DNA of 64,000 nt. Source: Oceanicoccus sagamiensis (GTDB taxonomy: Bacteria > Pseudomonadota > Gammaproteobacteria > Pseudomonadales > Dasaniaceae). The notes below the pieces were generated by a model. The model searched no databases. It saw only the letters and a program-made list of their open reading frames with translations, and was not told the origin of the DNA. Below are positions 36,472 through 44,951 of the stretch, in pieces. Where the stretch lies: the NCBI RefSeq assembly GCF_002117105.1, contig NZ_CP019343.1, positions 744,001-808,000 of the forward strand. The letters run 5' to 3'. Positions within the stretch are counted from its first letter, which is position 1, and the number at the start of each line of letters is the position of its first letter. Both the position numbers and the translations under genes were made by a program.

Positions 36472-37557
36472 CTAATTCAGGCAAGTGGCACAGGTACTCG
36501 CTACAATACGTCCGGTATGGGTATGACGACCAGGACGGTAACGACCATCCAGCGATGTCATCTTTTGGTAGAGTCTATTTTCACTTTTGATCACGGCGGC
36601 TTCATGGGCATAGGGGTAAAGCACACTACTCAAACCGCCCTGCTCAATAAATTTTTCGGGCTCCAACAGAGCACTTTTAACATGCAGCAACTCATGCAAT
36701 AAAGCATCCGCCGGGGAAGCAATACAGGCACCGCGATTTTCATGGCTATGACATAAACGATGGGAGCGCAACTGGGCCGCGGCTCTGCTATCAAAATTAA
36801 CATTCACCGCTTTTACCTGAATCTGGTTACCCCTGACCTGTGTTTCAAAACTATCCTTTTTATAGCGTAATGACCAAGGGTAATCTTTCAGTGATAGCAG
36901 TAATTCAATCGCTTCAGGGTAGCGGCTAAAATACTCCGCCATTTCCTGCAAATCACTATTCACATAGTCCGGGTCATGGTCTGCGGGTCTGTAATGCTGA
37001 CGTAAAATATCGGCAATGATTTGCCCCTGCTGAGCCACAGCGCTGTCTATCAGTGTTATATCCGGCTCAAAGCTAAAGGCCGTGTCAGCAAGTACATCTG
37101 ACGATTCTTCTATAGATGCGGAAATAGGCGCATCAAATAAAGCCAGAGTATGTTCATCCATATTATGCTCTGTTTGATCGGCCAGAGCAGCGGAACTTAA
37201 ACCCACTGACAAAGTCAGTATAGGGAGCCAACGGCGACGGCGCTGCCGCGCAACGTCAACATCGAATTGACGACGATCCGCCAGCAGTTGGTAGCCCTGG
37301 AGCTGTGCATAGTTCTGCAAGTCCTCATACAGACCTGGATTGCGAAAAGCCAGGTCGCGGGCATGAATCAGGGTTTGTTGCTGATCAATAAAACAGGGGT
37401 GAATATAGTCGGCCAGACCGGGCGGAGCCCCCAGCTTAGCGCTGATATTTTGCACCCAGCGCGGCGCAAAGATTTTTTCCAATGCCAGCTTTACACCATA
37501 ATGCAAAGAGGACTGAATGCCCGCTGGCTGCGCTGTTTGTTGGTTGTTGATAAGCAC
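36472..37557 (-). CDS. Putative zinc metalloprotease (HExxH) with internal membrane segment
   Basis: A 361-residue protein of no clearly recognised family. It contains the zincin motif HELLH (His288, Glu289, His292), with a candidate third ligand further on in YAHEAAVIKSENRLYQ. The context around HExxH (ADALLHELLHVKSALL) is reminiscent of M91/effector-type zincins, but that is tentative. A basic cluster and hydrophobic segment (RRRRWLPILTLSVGLSSAALA, about 107-127) lies in the middle, so residues 1-106 may be cytoplasmic and the protease domain exported. It converges on the TPS exoprotein gene and may mature a surface protein. Confidence 0.7.
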   Translation of the reverse strand: MLINNQQTAQPAGIQSSLHYGVKLALEKIFAPRWVQNISAKLGAPPGLADYIHPCFIDQQQTLIHARDLAFRNPGLYEDLQNYAQLQGYQLLADRRQFDVDVARQRRRRWLPILTLSVGLSSAALADQTEHNMDEHTLALFDAPISASIEESSDVLADTAFSFEPDITLIDSAVAQQGQIIADILRQHYRPADHDPDYVNSDLQEMAEYFSRYPEAIELLLSLKDYPWSLRYKKDSFETQVRGNQIQVKAVNVNFDSRAAAQLRSHRLCHSHENRGACIASPADALLHELLHVKSALLEPEKFIEQGGLSSVLYPYAHEAAVIKSENRLYQKMTSLDGRYRPGRHTHTGRIVASTCATCLN

Positions 37558-37765
37558 AACAATATTGACCTTTTTAGATGGATACTTCGTTCAGCTTATA
37601 AAGATAGCAGGGGATAGATAACTGGCGACCGGAAGTGAACATGGTTGTGAGGTGAGTCACAATTAAGGTAACAATCTCATCATCAAACTGTCATATAACT
37701 GAAACATAGAGCCCTAATAATCCCCATGACTTATAGAGAAAAGAAAACAATGAGAGAGTAATACA

Positions 37766-37948
37766 ATGAAAACGACCAATACGATAAACACCATCGATAT
37801 CAATAATTTATGCAGCCGAAAATTACTGGAAATCCTTACCATCAACCAACGCCTGGACCGGTTGGAGCAAGAGAGTATTGAGCGGGAGTTATTGACCCGA
37901 CGCCACTATATACCTGAACTGGCCGACTGGCGGCAGCAAGCCCATTAA
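37766..37948 (+). CDS. Small protein of unknown function
   Basis: A 60-residue hydrophilic protein, charged in its C-terminal half (RLDRLEQESIERELLTRRHY), which could form a helix. It has an ATG start at 37766 after GAGAGAGTA. No family recognised. It is divergent from the metalloprotease and ends four bases before the GspF-like gene that converges on it. Support is only the clean start and codon use, so it may or may not be expressed. Confidence 0.55.
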   Translation: MKTTNTINTIDINNLCSRKLLEILTINQRLDRLEQESIERELLTRRHYIPELADWRQQAH

Positions 37949-37951
37949 GGG

Positions 37952-38890
37952 CTAATAGTTAATCAAACTCAGCAACACCATCACTGGCAGCAACGCATAA
38001 ATCATTTGCGGTAAATTTTGCCCCCAATACCATAACCGCGTTAAGTAAGCTTCATACACCGCATCGGTGATATGTAGCTGCGCATCTTTAGCCGTTGCGC
38101 CCGGTTTAATTAAGGGTTTAATGTCCACGCCTTTTAGAATGCCGCAACGCCCTAGCGCTTGCGATAGCTTAGTCCCCCCCTCTACCGTGTTATACACTTC
38201 AAGATAACGTGCAGAAAAATAAGGGTCGGGGATTTTATTCGCGGCAATTTTTAATGACTGAGATAAAGACAGGCCGCCATCAATAGCTTGATTCAAATTT
38301 TTCAGATAGTGGTAGCTCTGGGCAATGTCTAATACGTCATTAATAAAGGGCCAACGTTTTATGGCATTAAAGACGGCGGAGTCAAAACGAAAACGGTAAA
38401 TTATCGTTTTGGATACGGCCACCAGTCCTGTTAAAAACAGTGCACTGACCGCCAGGCGAATCAATACCGACACCAACGTTAGCTGTTGATCCCATAACAG
38501 CCAAAATAACACTGCGGCAATAGCACCAAAAACCACCAGCAACGGTATTTTTATTTGCCGTTTAATTTCATCGGTGATTTTTTGCTGCAAAAAATAATGG
38601 TCACGCAAACGCTCATAGCTGCTACGGATATTGCCGGTGGCCAAACCTAACTCCAACACTCTTAACTCCCAGGCCAAAAATTGCCCCGTGTTTTTTAAAC
38701 CCTCCAACACAACGGTTTGGCCCTGCTCCAACTGCTCAACCAACTCAGGAATTTGTGCACGCTGTGCGGCGCGCTGGCCCTCGTTGAGTAACTGGAAGAC
38801 TTTATCCCAACCGCCCTGCTTTTGATCCAGCGCTAACAAAGCTGAAAAGAGTTGCGCTCGATGACCGGCACTTAAGGTATTTTTTTTCAT
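37952..38890 (-). CDS. Type II secretion F-domain protein (GspF/PilC-like)
   Basis: A 312-residue inner-membrane protein of the GspF/PilC superfamily, the platform component of type II secretion and type IV pilus machines. The N-terminal helical domain (AQLFSALLALDQKQGGWDKVF) and a second copy (SYHYLKNLNQAIDGGLSLSQSLKIAANKI) are the paired cytoplasmic domains; membrane segments are near residues 118-140, 145-165 and 290-310. Full-length GspF is about 400 residues, so this is a short form. No other secretion-system gene lies beside it, so its partner machine is elsewhere or unknown. The start follows no clear ribosome site. Confidence 0.8.
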   Translation of the reverse strand: MKKNTLSAGHRAQLFSALLALDQKQGGWDKVFQLLNEGQRAAQRAQIPELVEQLEQGQTVVLEGLKNTGQFLAWELRVLELGLATGNIRSSYERLRDHYFLQQKITDEIKRQIKIPLLVVFGAIAAVLFWLLWDQQLTLVSVLIRLAVSALFLTGLVAVSKTIIYRFRFDSAVFNAIKRWPFINDVLDIAQSYHYLKNLNQAIDGGLSLSQSLKIAANKIPDPYFSARYLEVYNTVEGGTKLSQALGRCGILKGVDIKPLIKPGATAKDAQLHITDAVYEAYLTRLWYWGQNLPQMIYALLPVMVLLSLINY

Positions 38891-39023
38891 GGCTGATGCT
38901 TACTGATTAATTCTTATAGGTGGGCATGATAACAGAACCATCTAAATAAGCAGTGGCAGCTAACGCCAGCGGTGGGTATGATGACTACTCTTTTCAACTA
39001 CCAAACCAAGAATCAGGATTACT

Positions 39024-39521
39024 GTGTTGGGCCGTCTAATTGTACTCATTGCGCTTGTGATAGCCGTTCTCGCTATTATGAGGCTGCTTAGGAACACCCC
39101 TGAAGAGCAAAAGAAAAGCCTGTATTGGAAACTTGGCCTCAGTGGTCTGGCCATTATTCTGGTGCTATTAGCGGTAACCGGGCGCATTCACTGGATCGGG
39201 GCCATGATTGGGGCACTAATCCCAATTGTCAGGCGCTCGCTACCGTTTTTAATCAAGATGTTTCCGCTGTTCCAGCAATATGTTGGCAAAGGCCCTCAGG
39301 CAGACCCGGGTGGACAAAGTCAACCGAGCCAGCCCACTAGTGATATGAACGAAGAATCGGCCTATGCCATGCTTGGGCTGCAACCTGGCGCCAGCAAGGA
39401 AGACATCGTTCAGGCTCACCGTAAGATGATGCAGAAAGTACACCCGGACCGGGGCGGTAGCGATTATCTGGCAGCGCAAATTAATGAAGCAAAAGAGCTG
39501 CTAATCCGCAATCTATCGTAG
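39024..39521 (+). CDS. Membrane-anchored DnaJ-domain protein
   Basis: A 165-residue protein. Two or three N-terminal membrane helices (residues 3-22, 33-55, 60-75) are followed by a linker ([11 protein letters not shown]) and a C-terminal J domain (about 110-165) with the essential HPD tripeptide in KVHPDRGGS. This arrangement resembles the TIM14/DjlA-like J proteins that recruit DnaK to the membrane. The GTG start at 39024 follows CAGGATTA. It is not in an obvious operon with its neighbours. Confidence 0.85.
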   Translation: MLGRLIVLIALVIAVLAIMRLLRNTPEEQKKSLYWKLGLSGLAIILVLLAVTGRIHWIGAMIGALIPIVRRSLPFLIKMFPLFQQYVGKGPQADPGGQSQPSQPTSDMNEESAYAMLGLQPGASKEDIVQAHRKMMQKVHPDRGGSDYLAAQINEAKELLIRNLS

Positions 39522-39589
39522 CTGTGAAGGGCTTTTCACGATAAAATCAGGCTTTAAAAAATCACTCTTTGTATGGTTATTTCAATCCT

Positions 39590-39925
39590 ATGAGCACAGT
39601 CTTTGTTGTCAGAAATCAAGATGGCTATTTCGCCACCAAGCAAAAAGAATGGGAATGCGGCCGCGAAGCCAAGTTATTATTTCGCAGCCCACATAAGGAT
39701 GAAGCCCTGAATATCGTGTTTGAGCTAAGCTCCAAGGATATCTATCTGCGTGCCGAAGCTATCAGTGTTGAATTGGATGATAAAAAACAGCCCGTGGTTG
39801 AAGTCACAGCGCCACCCAAGGCTAAACCCGTGGCTGAGGTGGACGACCAGCTCACCACAGAAGATGCAGAGATAGCCGAGAGCAAAGCAGATAGCGAGCA
39901 GCCTGCCCCCCTGGCAGCTGAATAA
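39590..39925 (+). CDS. Conserved-looking small protein of unknown function
   Basis: The frame is open from TTG 39569, but ATG 39590 (MSTVFVVRNQDGYFATK) is the better start; it gives 111 residues. The N-terminal 60 residues are compact and protein-like (REAKLLFRSPHKDEALNIVFELSSKD), and the C-terminal part is a low-complexity acidic/alanine-proline tail. I do not recognise the family. It sits between the J protein and htpX, all on the plus strand, without a strong ribosome site. Confidence 0.65.
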   Translation: MSTVFVVRNQDGYFATKQKEWECGREAKLLFRSPHKDEALNIVFELSSKDIYLRAEAISVELDDKKQPVVEVTAPPKAKPVAEVDDQLTTEDAEIAESKADSEQPAPLAAE

Positions 39926-40012
39926 GAGGGGAAGACCAAGCCCTGCTATTGAAACTTTGCTGAGAATCCCCATCTAATACCCTGAACCCATAATCAGGAC
40001 ACTTATACAGCT

Positions 40013-40900
40013 ATGCTGCGTATCTTTCTTTTCCTTGCCACCAATATGGCGATCCTACTGGTTGCCAGTATTACCCTTAGCTTACTGGGCTTTAACTCGA
40101 TTATGGCCGCCAATGGCGTTGACCTGAACCTTACTGCTCTGCTGGTATTCTGTGCGGTGTTTGGTATGGGCGGCTCTCTGGTATCGCTAATGCTCTCCAA
40201 ATGGATGGCCAAGCGCAGTATGGGTGTGGTGCTGATAGACCAACCCAAAAACCGTCAGGAACAGTGGTTAAAAGACACAGTGGCTGAACTGGCACAAAAA
40301 GCGGGTATTGGTATGCCGGAGGTGGGTATTTTCCCCTCCCCCAGTTCTAATGCCTTTGCTACCGGGGCCAGCCGTAATAATGCGCTGGTTGCTGTCAGCG
40401 CTGGTTTGTTGGAGCGTTTCTCACCGGAGGAAGCCAAAGCTGTTATGGCCCATGAAATTGGCCATGTCGCCAACGGCGATATGATTACCCTGAGTTTGAT
40501 TCAAGGGGTGGTAAATACCTTTGTGATGTTTTTTGCCCGTATTATCGGTCATGCCTTTGACCGTATTGTGCTAAAAAATGAGCGCGGCTTTGGCATTGGT
40601 GCCTGGATAGCGACCATCGTTGCTGAAATGATTTTAGGCTTTTTGGCGTCGACGATTGTGTTTTGGTTTTCCCGTCGGCGTGAGTTTCGGGCAGATGTAG
40701 CCGGGGCAGAATTGGCCAGTCGCAGCGGAATGATTGCAGCACTGCAACGCTTGCGGGCGGAGCAGGGTTTACCTAACGATATGCCTGGTGAGATGGCGGC
40801 CTTTGGTATTAGCGGCCCAATGAAGGAAGGCTTAATGTCACTCTTTTTAACGCACCCGCCACTGGAAAAAAGAATCGCAGCACTACAAGCTGGCGCGTAG
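40013..40900 (+). CDS. htpX: Membrane protease HtpX
   Basis: A 295-residue M48 zinc metalloprotease of the inner membrane that removes misfolded membrane proteins with FtsH. Two N-terminal membrane helices (4-25, 40-60) are followed by the catalytic HEIGH motif (His147, Glu148, His151) and two more hydrophobic segments; the third zinc ligand glutamate lies in [16 protein letters not shown]. The length is that of E. coli HtpX. The TAG stop (40898-40900) is supplied by the first bases of a dispersed palindrome, so that repeat sits directly at the gene's end. Confidence 0.96.
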   Translation: MLRIFLFLATNMAILLVASITLSLLGFNSIMAANGVDLNLTALLVFCAVFGMGGSLVSLMLSKWMAKRSMGVVLIDQPKNRQEQWLKDTVAELAQKAGIGMPEVGIFPSPSSNAFATGASRNNALVAVSAGLLERFSPEEAKAVMAHEIGHVANGDMITLSLIQGVVNTFVMFFARIIGHAFDRIVLKNERGFGIGAWIATIVAEMILGFLASTIVFWFSRRREFRADVAGAELASRSGMIAALQRLRAEQGLPNDMPGEMAAFGISGPMKEGLMSLFLTHPPLEKRIAALQAGA

Positions 40901-40918
40901 GGTGGATTATAATCCACC
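40897..40918. repeat. Dispersed palindrome, left member of a pair
   Basis: GTAGGGTGGATTATAATCC(ACC), the same arm sequence as in the tandem units at 1502-2556. Its TAG forms the htpX stop codon. The opposite-orientation partner is at 41294-41315. Confidence 0.92.
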
Positions 40919-41008
40919 ACGGTCTCGCATATGCTACCTATTCGTGGGACAAGTCGAGCCTGGAGTGTATAGAGTGTAAACTTTTATAGGGTTTGCGCTA
41001 AGCATACA

Positions 41009-41146
41009 GCAGTGAGGTGTCTGTTTTCAGGGGACGCTGTAAACCATCCCTGCACCCAAAGCACTCCCTTCAGTCATGGAGCAGGCTCGGCGCTCGACAA
41101 AATGCGTCCTGCATTTTGACTCCCCTGAAAACAGTCCCCTCACTGC
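41009..41146. repeat. 26-bp inverted repeat enclosing 86 bp
   Basis: Arms 41009-41034 and 41121-41146 match in 24 of 26 positions after inversion; the common core is CTGTTTTCAGGGGA. It nests inside the palindrome pair at 40897/41294, a layout like a REP/BIME-type or small non-autonomous element. Confidence 0.8.
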
Positions 41147-41293
41147 CTTAAGATCACACATTCTTTCAAGCTTGTTGAAAGCAACACAGGCATAGCCTGC
41201 AATAACCGCTGATAAAAAGCGTAAACGTGATGCCAGAGCTGTGCTGGGTAGGGGTTTGCGGGACCGCAGTGTTGACCATTCAGAGCATAGCTT

Positions 41294-41315
41294 GGTGGAT
41301 TGCAATCCACCCTAC
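41294..41315. repeat. Dispersed palindrome, right member of a pair
   Basis: GGTGGATTGCAATCCACCCTAC is the inverted partner of 40897-40918, with GC in place of AT at its centre (compensated on both sides of the palindrome). Confidence 0.92.
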
Positions 41316-41324
41316 TTATTCAGG

Positions 41325-41364
41325 CAAAAAAAATCTGCCAGCCCGGTAACGGGGTGGCAGATTT
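41325..41364 (-). terminator. Terminator of the cytochrome operon
   Basis: Arms AAATCTGCCAGCCC (41331-41344) and GGGGTGGCAGATTT pair almost fully around a short loop. On the minus strand the stem ends in TTTTTTTT. It lies 16 bp after the stop of the beta-helix-cytochrome gene. Confidence 0.85.
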
Positions 41365-41379
41365 ATCATATCAACTCAT

Positions 41380-42891
41380 TTAGTTTTTAACTTTTAACAC
41401 ATACTTGGCAACCGCTAAACGCACTTCTTCACTTAGATAATTTTGCGGTGGCATCTCAGGATAGTCATCACGCTTTTTGGTTGGGTTGGCAATATACTCA
41501 GCCAGACCTTCCGGGTTATCCATATATAAGGCCTGGATCACTTGAATTGGAGGACCAATCATGCGGCCAGTATAGGTATGGCAACCGGTACAGATCCCCA
41601 TATAAGTCAGCTTGCCCTGGCCCGATGCATCAATCTGGCGAGGCGGAACCGGCTCTGGTAACAGGTAAGTATCGACGCTATCAGTATTGGTAAAACCACA
41701 CTCGGCAAAATCATCAACACCAACAGTAATATACTGGTGACGATTAATAATACAACTATCGCGGCTGATACCCACTCTAACAATATCAGGGTTGCCTTGT
41801 TTTAATTCTGTCAGCATCAGGCCTTTAATTTCGTCAATGGTGTCATAACCATTGTTGAGCATAATATTATTTAAGATGCTCACCTTATCGGCATTAGGCT
41901 CAGACTCCGGATCGATAGTGACATTGGCTGCATTGTAGTGATCGGTAATAATAATACCGGCAGTTTTATTATTGCTAATAATATTGCCTTCAATAATAAC
42001 TTCATCCGCAGCCATCACCAAAATACCGGTACCCGCAGGGATACCTGCAACAGTAGAACCCGGCGCACCAAAGTTGGCGGTATTATTATTCACAACAAAG
42101 TTATTTCTAATAATAACGTCATAGGTCGTTTTAATCGGCAGGCCCGGCGTAATAAACGCAAGAATACCGCCAGTGTTATTATGCGTGTAATTATTTTCTA
42201 CAATCGCGTGGCGAGAATTTTCAATTTCAATACCGGCAACACTATCAAACACTTCGTTATAGGCGACATGGATATTGTCACTCATGCCGACATAAATCGC
42301 GGCATCTTCAATGCCTGAAATAATATTATGTTCAACCACACCGTTTTTACCCAGCTGCGGGAAAATCCCATAAACGCCAGTATCAACAATCAGGTTATTG
42401 CGAATAACAAAGTTATTACCCGCCTGCCCCATAATACCGTTGCCTTTGTAGTGAGTGATTTTCATATTCTCAATCACAATGCCGTTACCGGAATACAGAA
42501 TCGCATCATTTAAACGACGTTCACCTTCCAGTGTTGGCCAGTTACCTTTTTCAATCACACCGATTAAATGAATATCATCTTTATCGATATACACGGTTTC
42601 GACATAGGTACCCGGCATAACCTGAATGGTATCTCCCGGGTTGGCTTTGGTTACCGCCGCCTGGATAGACTCACCATCCTTAACGATATGGACAATACTT
42701 TCAGCCGTGCGCTCAGCAACAACCTGCGGTCGGGCATCGGCATCGGTTTCAGCTTTATAGCCGCCGGCAAAACTGGCACCACCGCTACTGCTGGTGATCA
42801 CCGGTGCTGGTCCGCCACTTTTGCCAAAATACATACCCGCCGCAAAAGCGACCAGCATAAGTATTACGCCTGTTATTTTACCTGCACTCAT
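41380..42891 (-). CDS. Right-handed beta-helix protein fused to a C-terminal cytochrome c domain
   Basis: A 503-residue exported protein. Residues about 5-22 form a signal/anchor helix; about 70-390 are parallel beta-helix rungs (repeated NNFVIRNNLIVDTG, NNYTHNNTGG, IIEGNIISNNKTAGIII), like NosD and related carbohydrate-binding/lyase folds. The C-terminal ~75 residues carry a single c-type heme site CTGCH (Cys434, Cys437, His438) and a methionine in PEMPPQNY as the likely sixth ligand. The fusion suggests that the beta-helix binds a polymer or surface and the heme passes electrons. It is third in an operon with a MauG/CCP-like protein (gap two bases) and a diheme cytochrome. Confidence 0.85.
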   Translation of the reverse strand: MSAGKITGVILMLVAFAAGMYFGKSGGPAPVITSSSGGASFAGGYKAETDADARPQVVAERTAESIVHIVKDGESIQAAVTKANPGDTIQVMPGTYVETVYIDKDDIHLIGVIEKGNWPTLEGERRLNDAILYSGNGIVIENMKITHYKGNGIMGQAGNNFVIRNNLIVDTGVYGIFPQLGKNGVVEHNIISGIEDAAIYVGMSDNIHVAYNEVFDSVAGIEIENSRHAIVENNYTHNNTGGILAFITPGLPIKTTYDVIIRNNFVVNNNTANFGAPGSTVAGIPAGTGILVMAADEVIIEGNIISNNKTAGIIITDHYNAANVTIDPESEPNADKVSILNNIMLNNGYDTIDEIKGLMLTELKQGNPDIVRVGISRDSCIINRHQYITVGVDDFAECGFTNTDSVDTYLLPEPVPPRQIDASGQGKLTYMGICTGCHTYTGRMIGPPIQVIQALYMDNPEGLAEYIANPTKKRDDYPEMPPQNYLSEEVRLAVAKYVLKVKN

Positions 42892-42893
42892 AA

Positions 42894-44105
42894 TTACTCT
42901 CCTTTTCCAGGTGCTGAGTTGCTGTGATTAATCATTGTTGTTGTTTGTACAGTATGGGTAATGGGAGTTAAACCTGACGGTACGTCTTTCGGTACCGGCG
43001 GCATAAAGCTTTCATCGGTTAAGGTCTTTAAAAAATCGACTAACAAATCCAATTCATGGTCTTGTAAATTCGGCTCCCAAATATGCCAGTGTAGATTCAT
43101 CTCTACCCCTTCGGGTACAGCATGACCCCGGCCTTTGGTATAAAACTCGACGGTGTCCCGTAAATTATCAAAACGACCGGAGTGCATATAAGGTGCTGTT
43201 TTTTCAATATTGCGTAAGGTCGGCACTTTAAAACCGCCTTTAAGCTTTGGGGCGTTATAGGTTTTTTCGGCGCCGATATCCAATGGCATACCTTCAGGTT
43301 CTGGCGTACCAATCACCGCAATTTGTTGATTGGTAAATAGCGGCGGCTGGTGACATTCAGCACAGCGGGCGACAAAAGAGCGAAAAATATTTAAGCCTTC
43401 GATTTCACGTTGGTTTAAGGCCTGATGATAACCATGGGCATATTGATCATAGCGGCTGTTAAGGGAAATCAACGAGGTTTGAAATGCCGTTAAAGCGGTA
43501 TAAATCTGGTCCAGAGTAATATCATCACTTGCTGCTGGATAAGCCTGTTTAAACATCGACCGATACTGTTGGTTGGCATTGAGTGATGCCAGTAGCTGCA
43601 CCGGGTTATTACCCATTTCTTTGGCGTCGTATAAAGGCCCTAGCATTTGCTCTTCAAGAGTTTTGGCGCGGGCGTCCCAAAAGAAGCTGGTTAGAAAGGC
43701 GGTATTCCACAAGGTTGGTGCTGAACGGGGTATCTCTTCGCCAGAGACTCCGACACTGCGAGCCAGGCCATCACTCAAACCTTTATCAGGCTGGTGGCAA
43801 CTGGCACAGGAATGCGTGCTATCAACCGACAACAGGGGGTCAAAAAATAAATAGCGCCCTAAATCAATTTGTTCAGGAGTAAAGCCATCGCGGCGCGCGG
43901 GTAAGGAAGAGGTTAAACCACCCACACCTACACCCTGTATAGAATCATATTGATCGTAGCGGGTATGGAGTTTACAAACGCCTTGCGCCGTTTTTTCAAA
44001 GCTGGGGGGGCAGCGATCTAATAAGGTAAAGGGTTTATCGGCCGCCATAGCCATTACCGCTGATAACAGCGGTATAACAAGTAACAGGCGGCTAAGATTT
44101 TTCAC
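42894..44105 (-). CDS. Di-heme cytochrome c peroxidase/MauG family protein
   Basis: A 403-residue periplasmic protein with a signal peptide (about 1-22). Two c-type heme sites are present: CASCH (Cys100, Cys103, His104) and CAECH (Cys248, Cys251, His252), in the CCP/MauG layout (FFDPLLSVDSTHSC..., KVPTLRNIEKTAPYMHSGRF). Classical CCPs reduce hydrogen peroxide and MauG types oxidise other proteins; the sequence does not decide between them. The extra N-terminal Cys32 and Cys44 could form a disulfide. The next gene starts two bases after its stop, and the cytochrome gene upstream ends nine bases before it. Confidence 0.88.
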   Translation of the reverse strand: MKNLSRLLLVIPLLSAVMAMAADKPFTLLDRCPPSFEKTAQGVCKLHTRYDQYDSIQGVGVGGLTSSLPARRDGFTPEQIDLGRYLFFDPLLSVDSTHSCASCHQPDKGLSDGLARSVGVSGEEIPRSAPTLWNTAFLTSFFWDARAKTLEEQMLGPLYDAKEMGNNPVQLLASLNANQQYRSMFKQAYPAASDDITLDQIYTALTAFQTSLISLNSRYDQYAHGYHQALNQREIEGLNIFRSFVARCAECHQPPLFTNQQIAVIGTPEPEGMPLDIGAEKTYNAPKLKGGFKVPTLRNIEKTAPYMHSGRFDNLRDTVEFYTKGRGHAVPEGVEMNLHWHIWEPNLQDHELDLLVDFLKTLTDESFMPPVPKDVPSGLTPITHTVQTTTMINHSNSAPGKGE

Positions 44106-44114
44106 AGTCTCTAT

Positions 44115-44750
44115 TTACTCAACAGTTTGCGCATGGATATAGGCGACAACATCCTGCAAGTCTTTTTCTGTGGGCAAGCTATTGGCCATAAACTTCATCT
44201 GCTTACCAAAGCGGTCTTCGGGGTGGCTGCCGCGAATACCGGTTTTAAAATTATTGTACTGACGGATTAGATAAGCCCCGTCCAAACCCGCAAGACGCGG
44301 CGAATTCAGTGCGGTATTACCTTCAGCTTTGCCGCCATGGCAGGAGCCACAGTTGCCTTGGTAGAGGTTATTACCTTTGCGCAAATCACCTTGCGCCTTG
44401 CTGGCCGGGCCTGTCACAGCCAAGGCGGCAATATAGTCAGACACATCTGCAATGGCCTGGTCATCGACCAGGGTTGCTGTCATACCGCGCATTTGCGCAC
44501 CAAAGGTGTCTTTGCTGTCGCCGCCACGGATACCGGCTTTAAAGTGCTTTAGCTGACGGCTCAGATAAGCTGTAGATTGCCCTGTTAGGGCGGGGGCATT
44601 CATTGCCGGGTTACCCTGTGCTTTGTCGCCATGACAGGCAATGCAGCTGTTATACAGCGTCTTACCGGCAGCAGCATCAGCCTGGACGCTAGAAGCCCCC
44701 AATACAGTGATACTTATGGCTAAAACCTTTAAACCGAACAAAATAGGCAT
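44115..44750 (-). CDS. Diheme cytochrome c (cytochrome c4-like)
   Basis: A 211-residue exported cytochrome with two similar domains. Heme sites are CIACH (Cys36, Cys39, His40) and CGSCH in the second half, each followed by a methionine-containing segment (MRGMTATL, MKFMANSL). The domain order matches cytochrome c4, an electron carrier to oxidases or peroxidases; here it probably feeds the MauG/CCP protein encoded next. The start at 44750 is chosen over 44777 because GGAGG sits seven bases before it and a clean signal peptide (MPILFGLKVLAISITVLG) begins there. It is first in the operon; the motif at 44817-44844 is 67 bp upstream. Confidence 0.9.
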   Translation of the reverse strand: MPILFGLKVLAISITVLGASSVQADAAAGKTLYNSCIACHGDKAQGNPAMNAPALTGQSTAYLSRQLKHFKAGIRGGDSKDTFGAQMRGMTATLVDDQAIADVSDYIAALAVTGPASKAQGDLRKGNNLYQGNCGSCHGGKAEGNTALNSPRLAGLDGAYLIRQYNNFKTGIRGSHPEDRFGKQMKFMANSLPTEKDLQDVVAYIHAQTVE

Positions 44751-44816
44751 GGCCGCCTCCTGTGTTATCGATTGCAATAATGGTTAATTATGGCTATCCA
44801 AACGATTTAATCTCAT

Positions 44817-44844
44817 GGATTTTAAGAATACGTCAGCATTTTTT
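44817..44844. promoter_or_regulatory. Shared 28-bp motif upstream of the cytochrome operon
   Basis: The sequence GGATTTTAAGAATACG followed by TCAGCATTTTTT occurs 67 bp before the cytochrome c start. Its counterpart at 49915-49942 upstream of the second TonB receptor is identical in 26 of 28 positions and has the same orientation relative to the downstream gene. It is probably a regulator binding site. Confidence 0.65.
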
Positions 44845-44904
44845 GATGAATTAGCGGATAAATTGGCCAAAAAGCGCTGAAATAACGATTGATAAACCCT
44901 GTTG

Positions 44905-44934
44905 ATAAAAAAGGGCTGGATAACCAGCCCTTTT
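44905..44934 (-). terminator. Terminator of the first TonB receptor gene
   Basis: AAGGGCTGG and CCAGCCCTT (44911-44919 and 44924-44932) form a perfect 9-bp stem, and the minus strand continues with TTTTTT. It is 17 bp past the receptor stop at 44952. Confidence 0.9.
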
Positions 44935-44951
44935 ATCATCCCAAGCTATCC

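Larger units (their letters stand above)
40901..41379. other. Noncoding repeat-rich spacer between htpX and the cytochrome operon
   Basis: The 479 bp contain the paired palindromes (40897 and 41294), a 26-bp inverted repeat (41009 and 41121) and a terminator (41325-41364). A minus-strand frame of 92 codons at 41027-41305 overlaps these structures and does not look like protein. I call no gene. Confidence 0.7.

Noticed and set aside
41027-41305. 92-codon minus-strand frame between htpX and the cytochrome operon
   Set aside because: It overlaps nested inverted repeats and a palindrome and shows no protein-like pattern.
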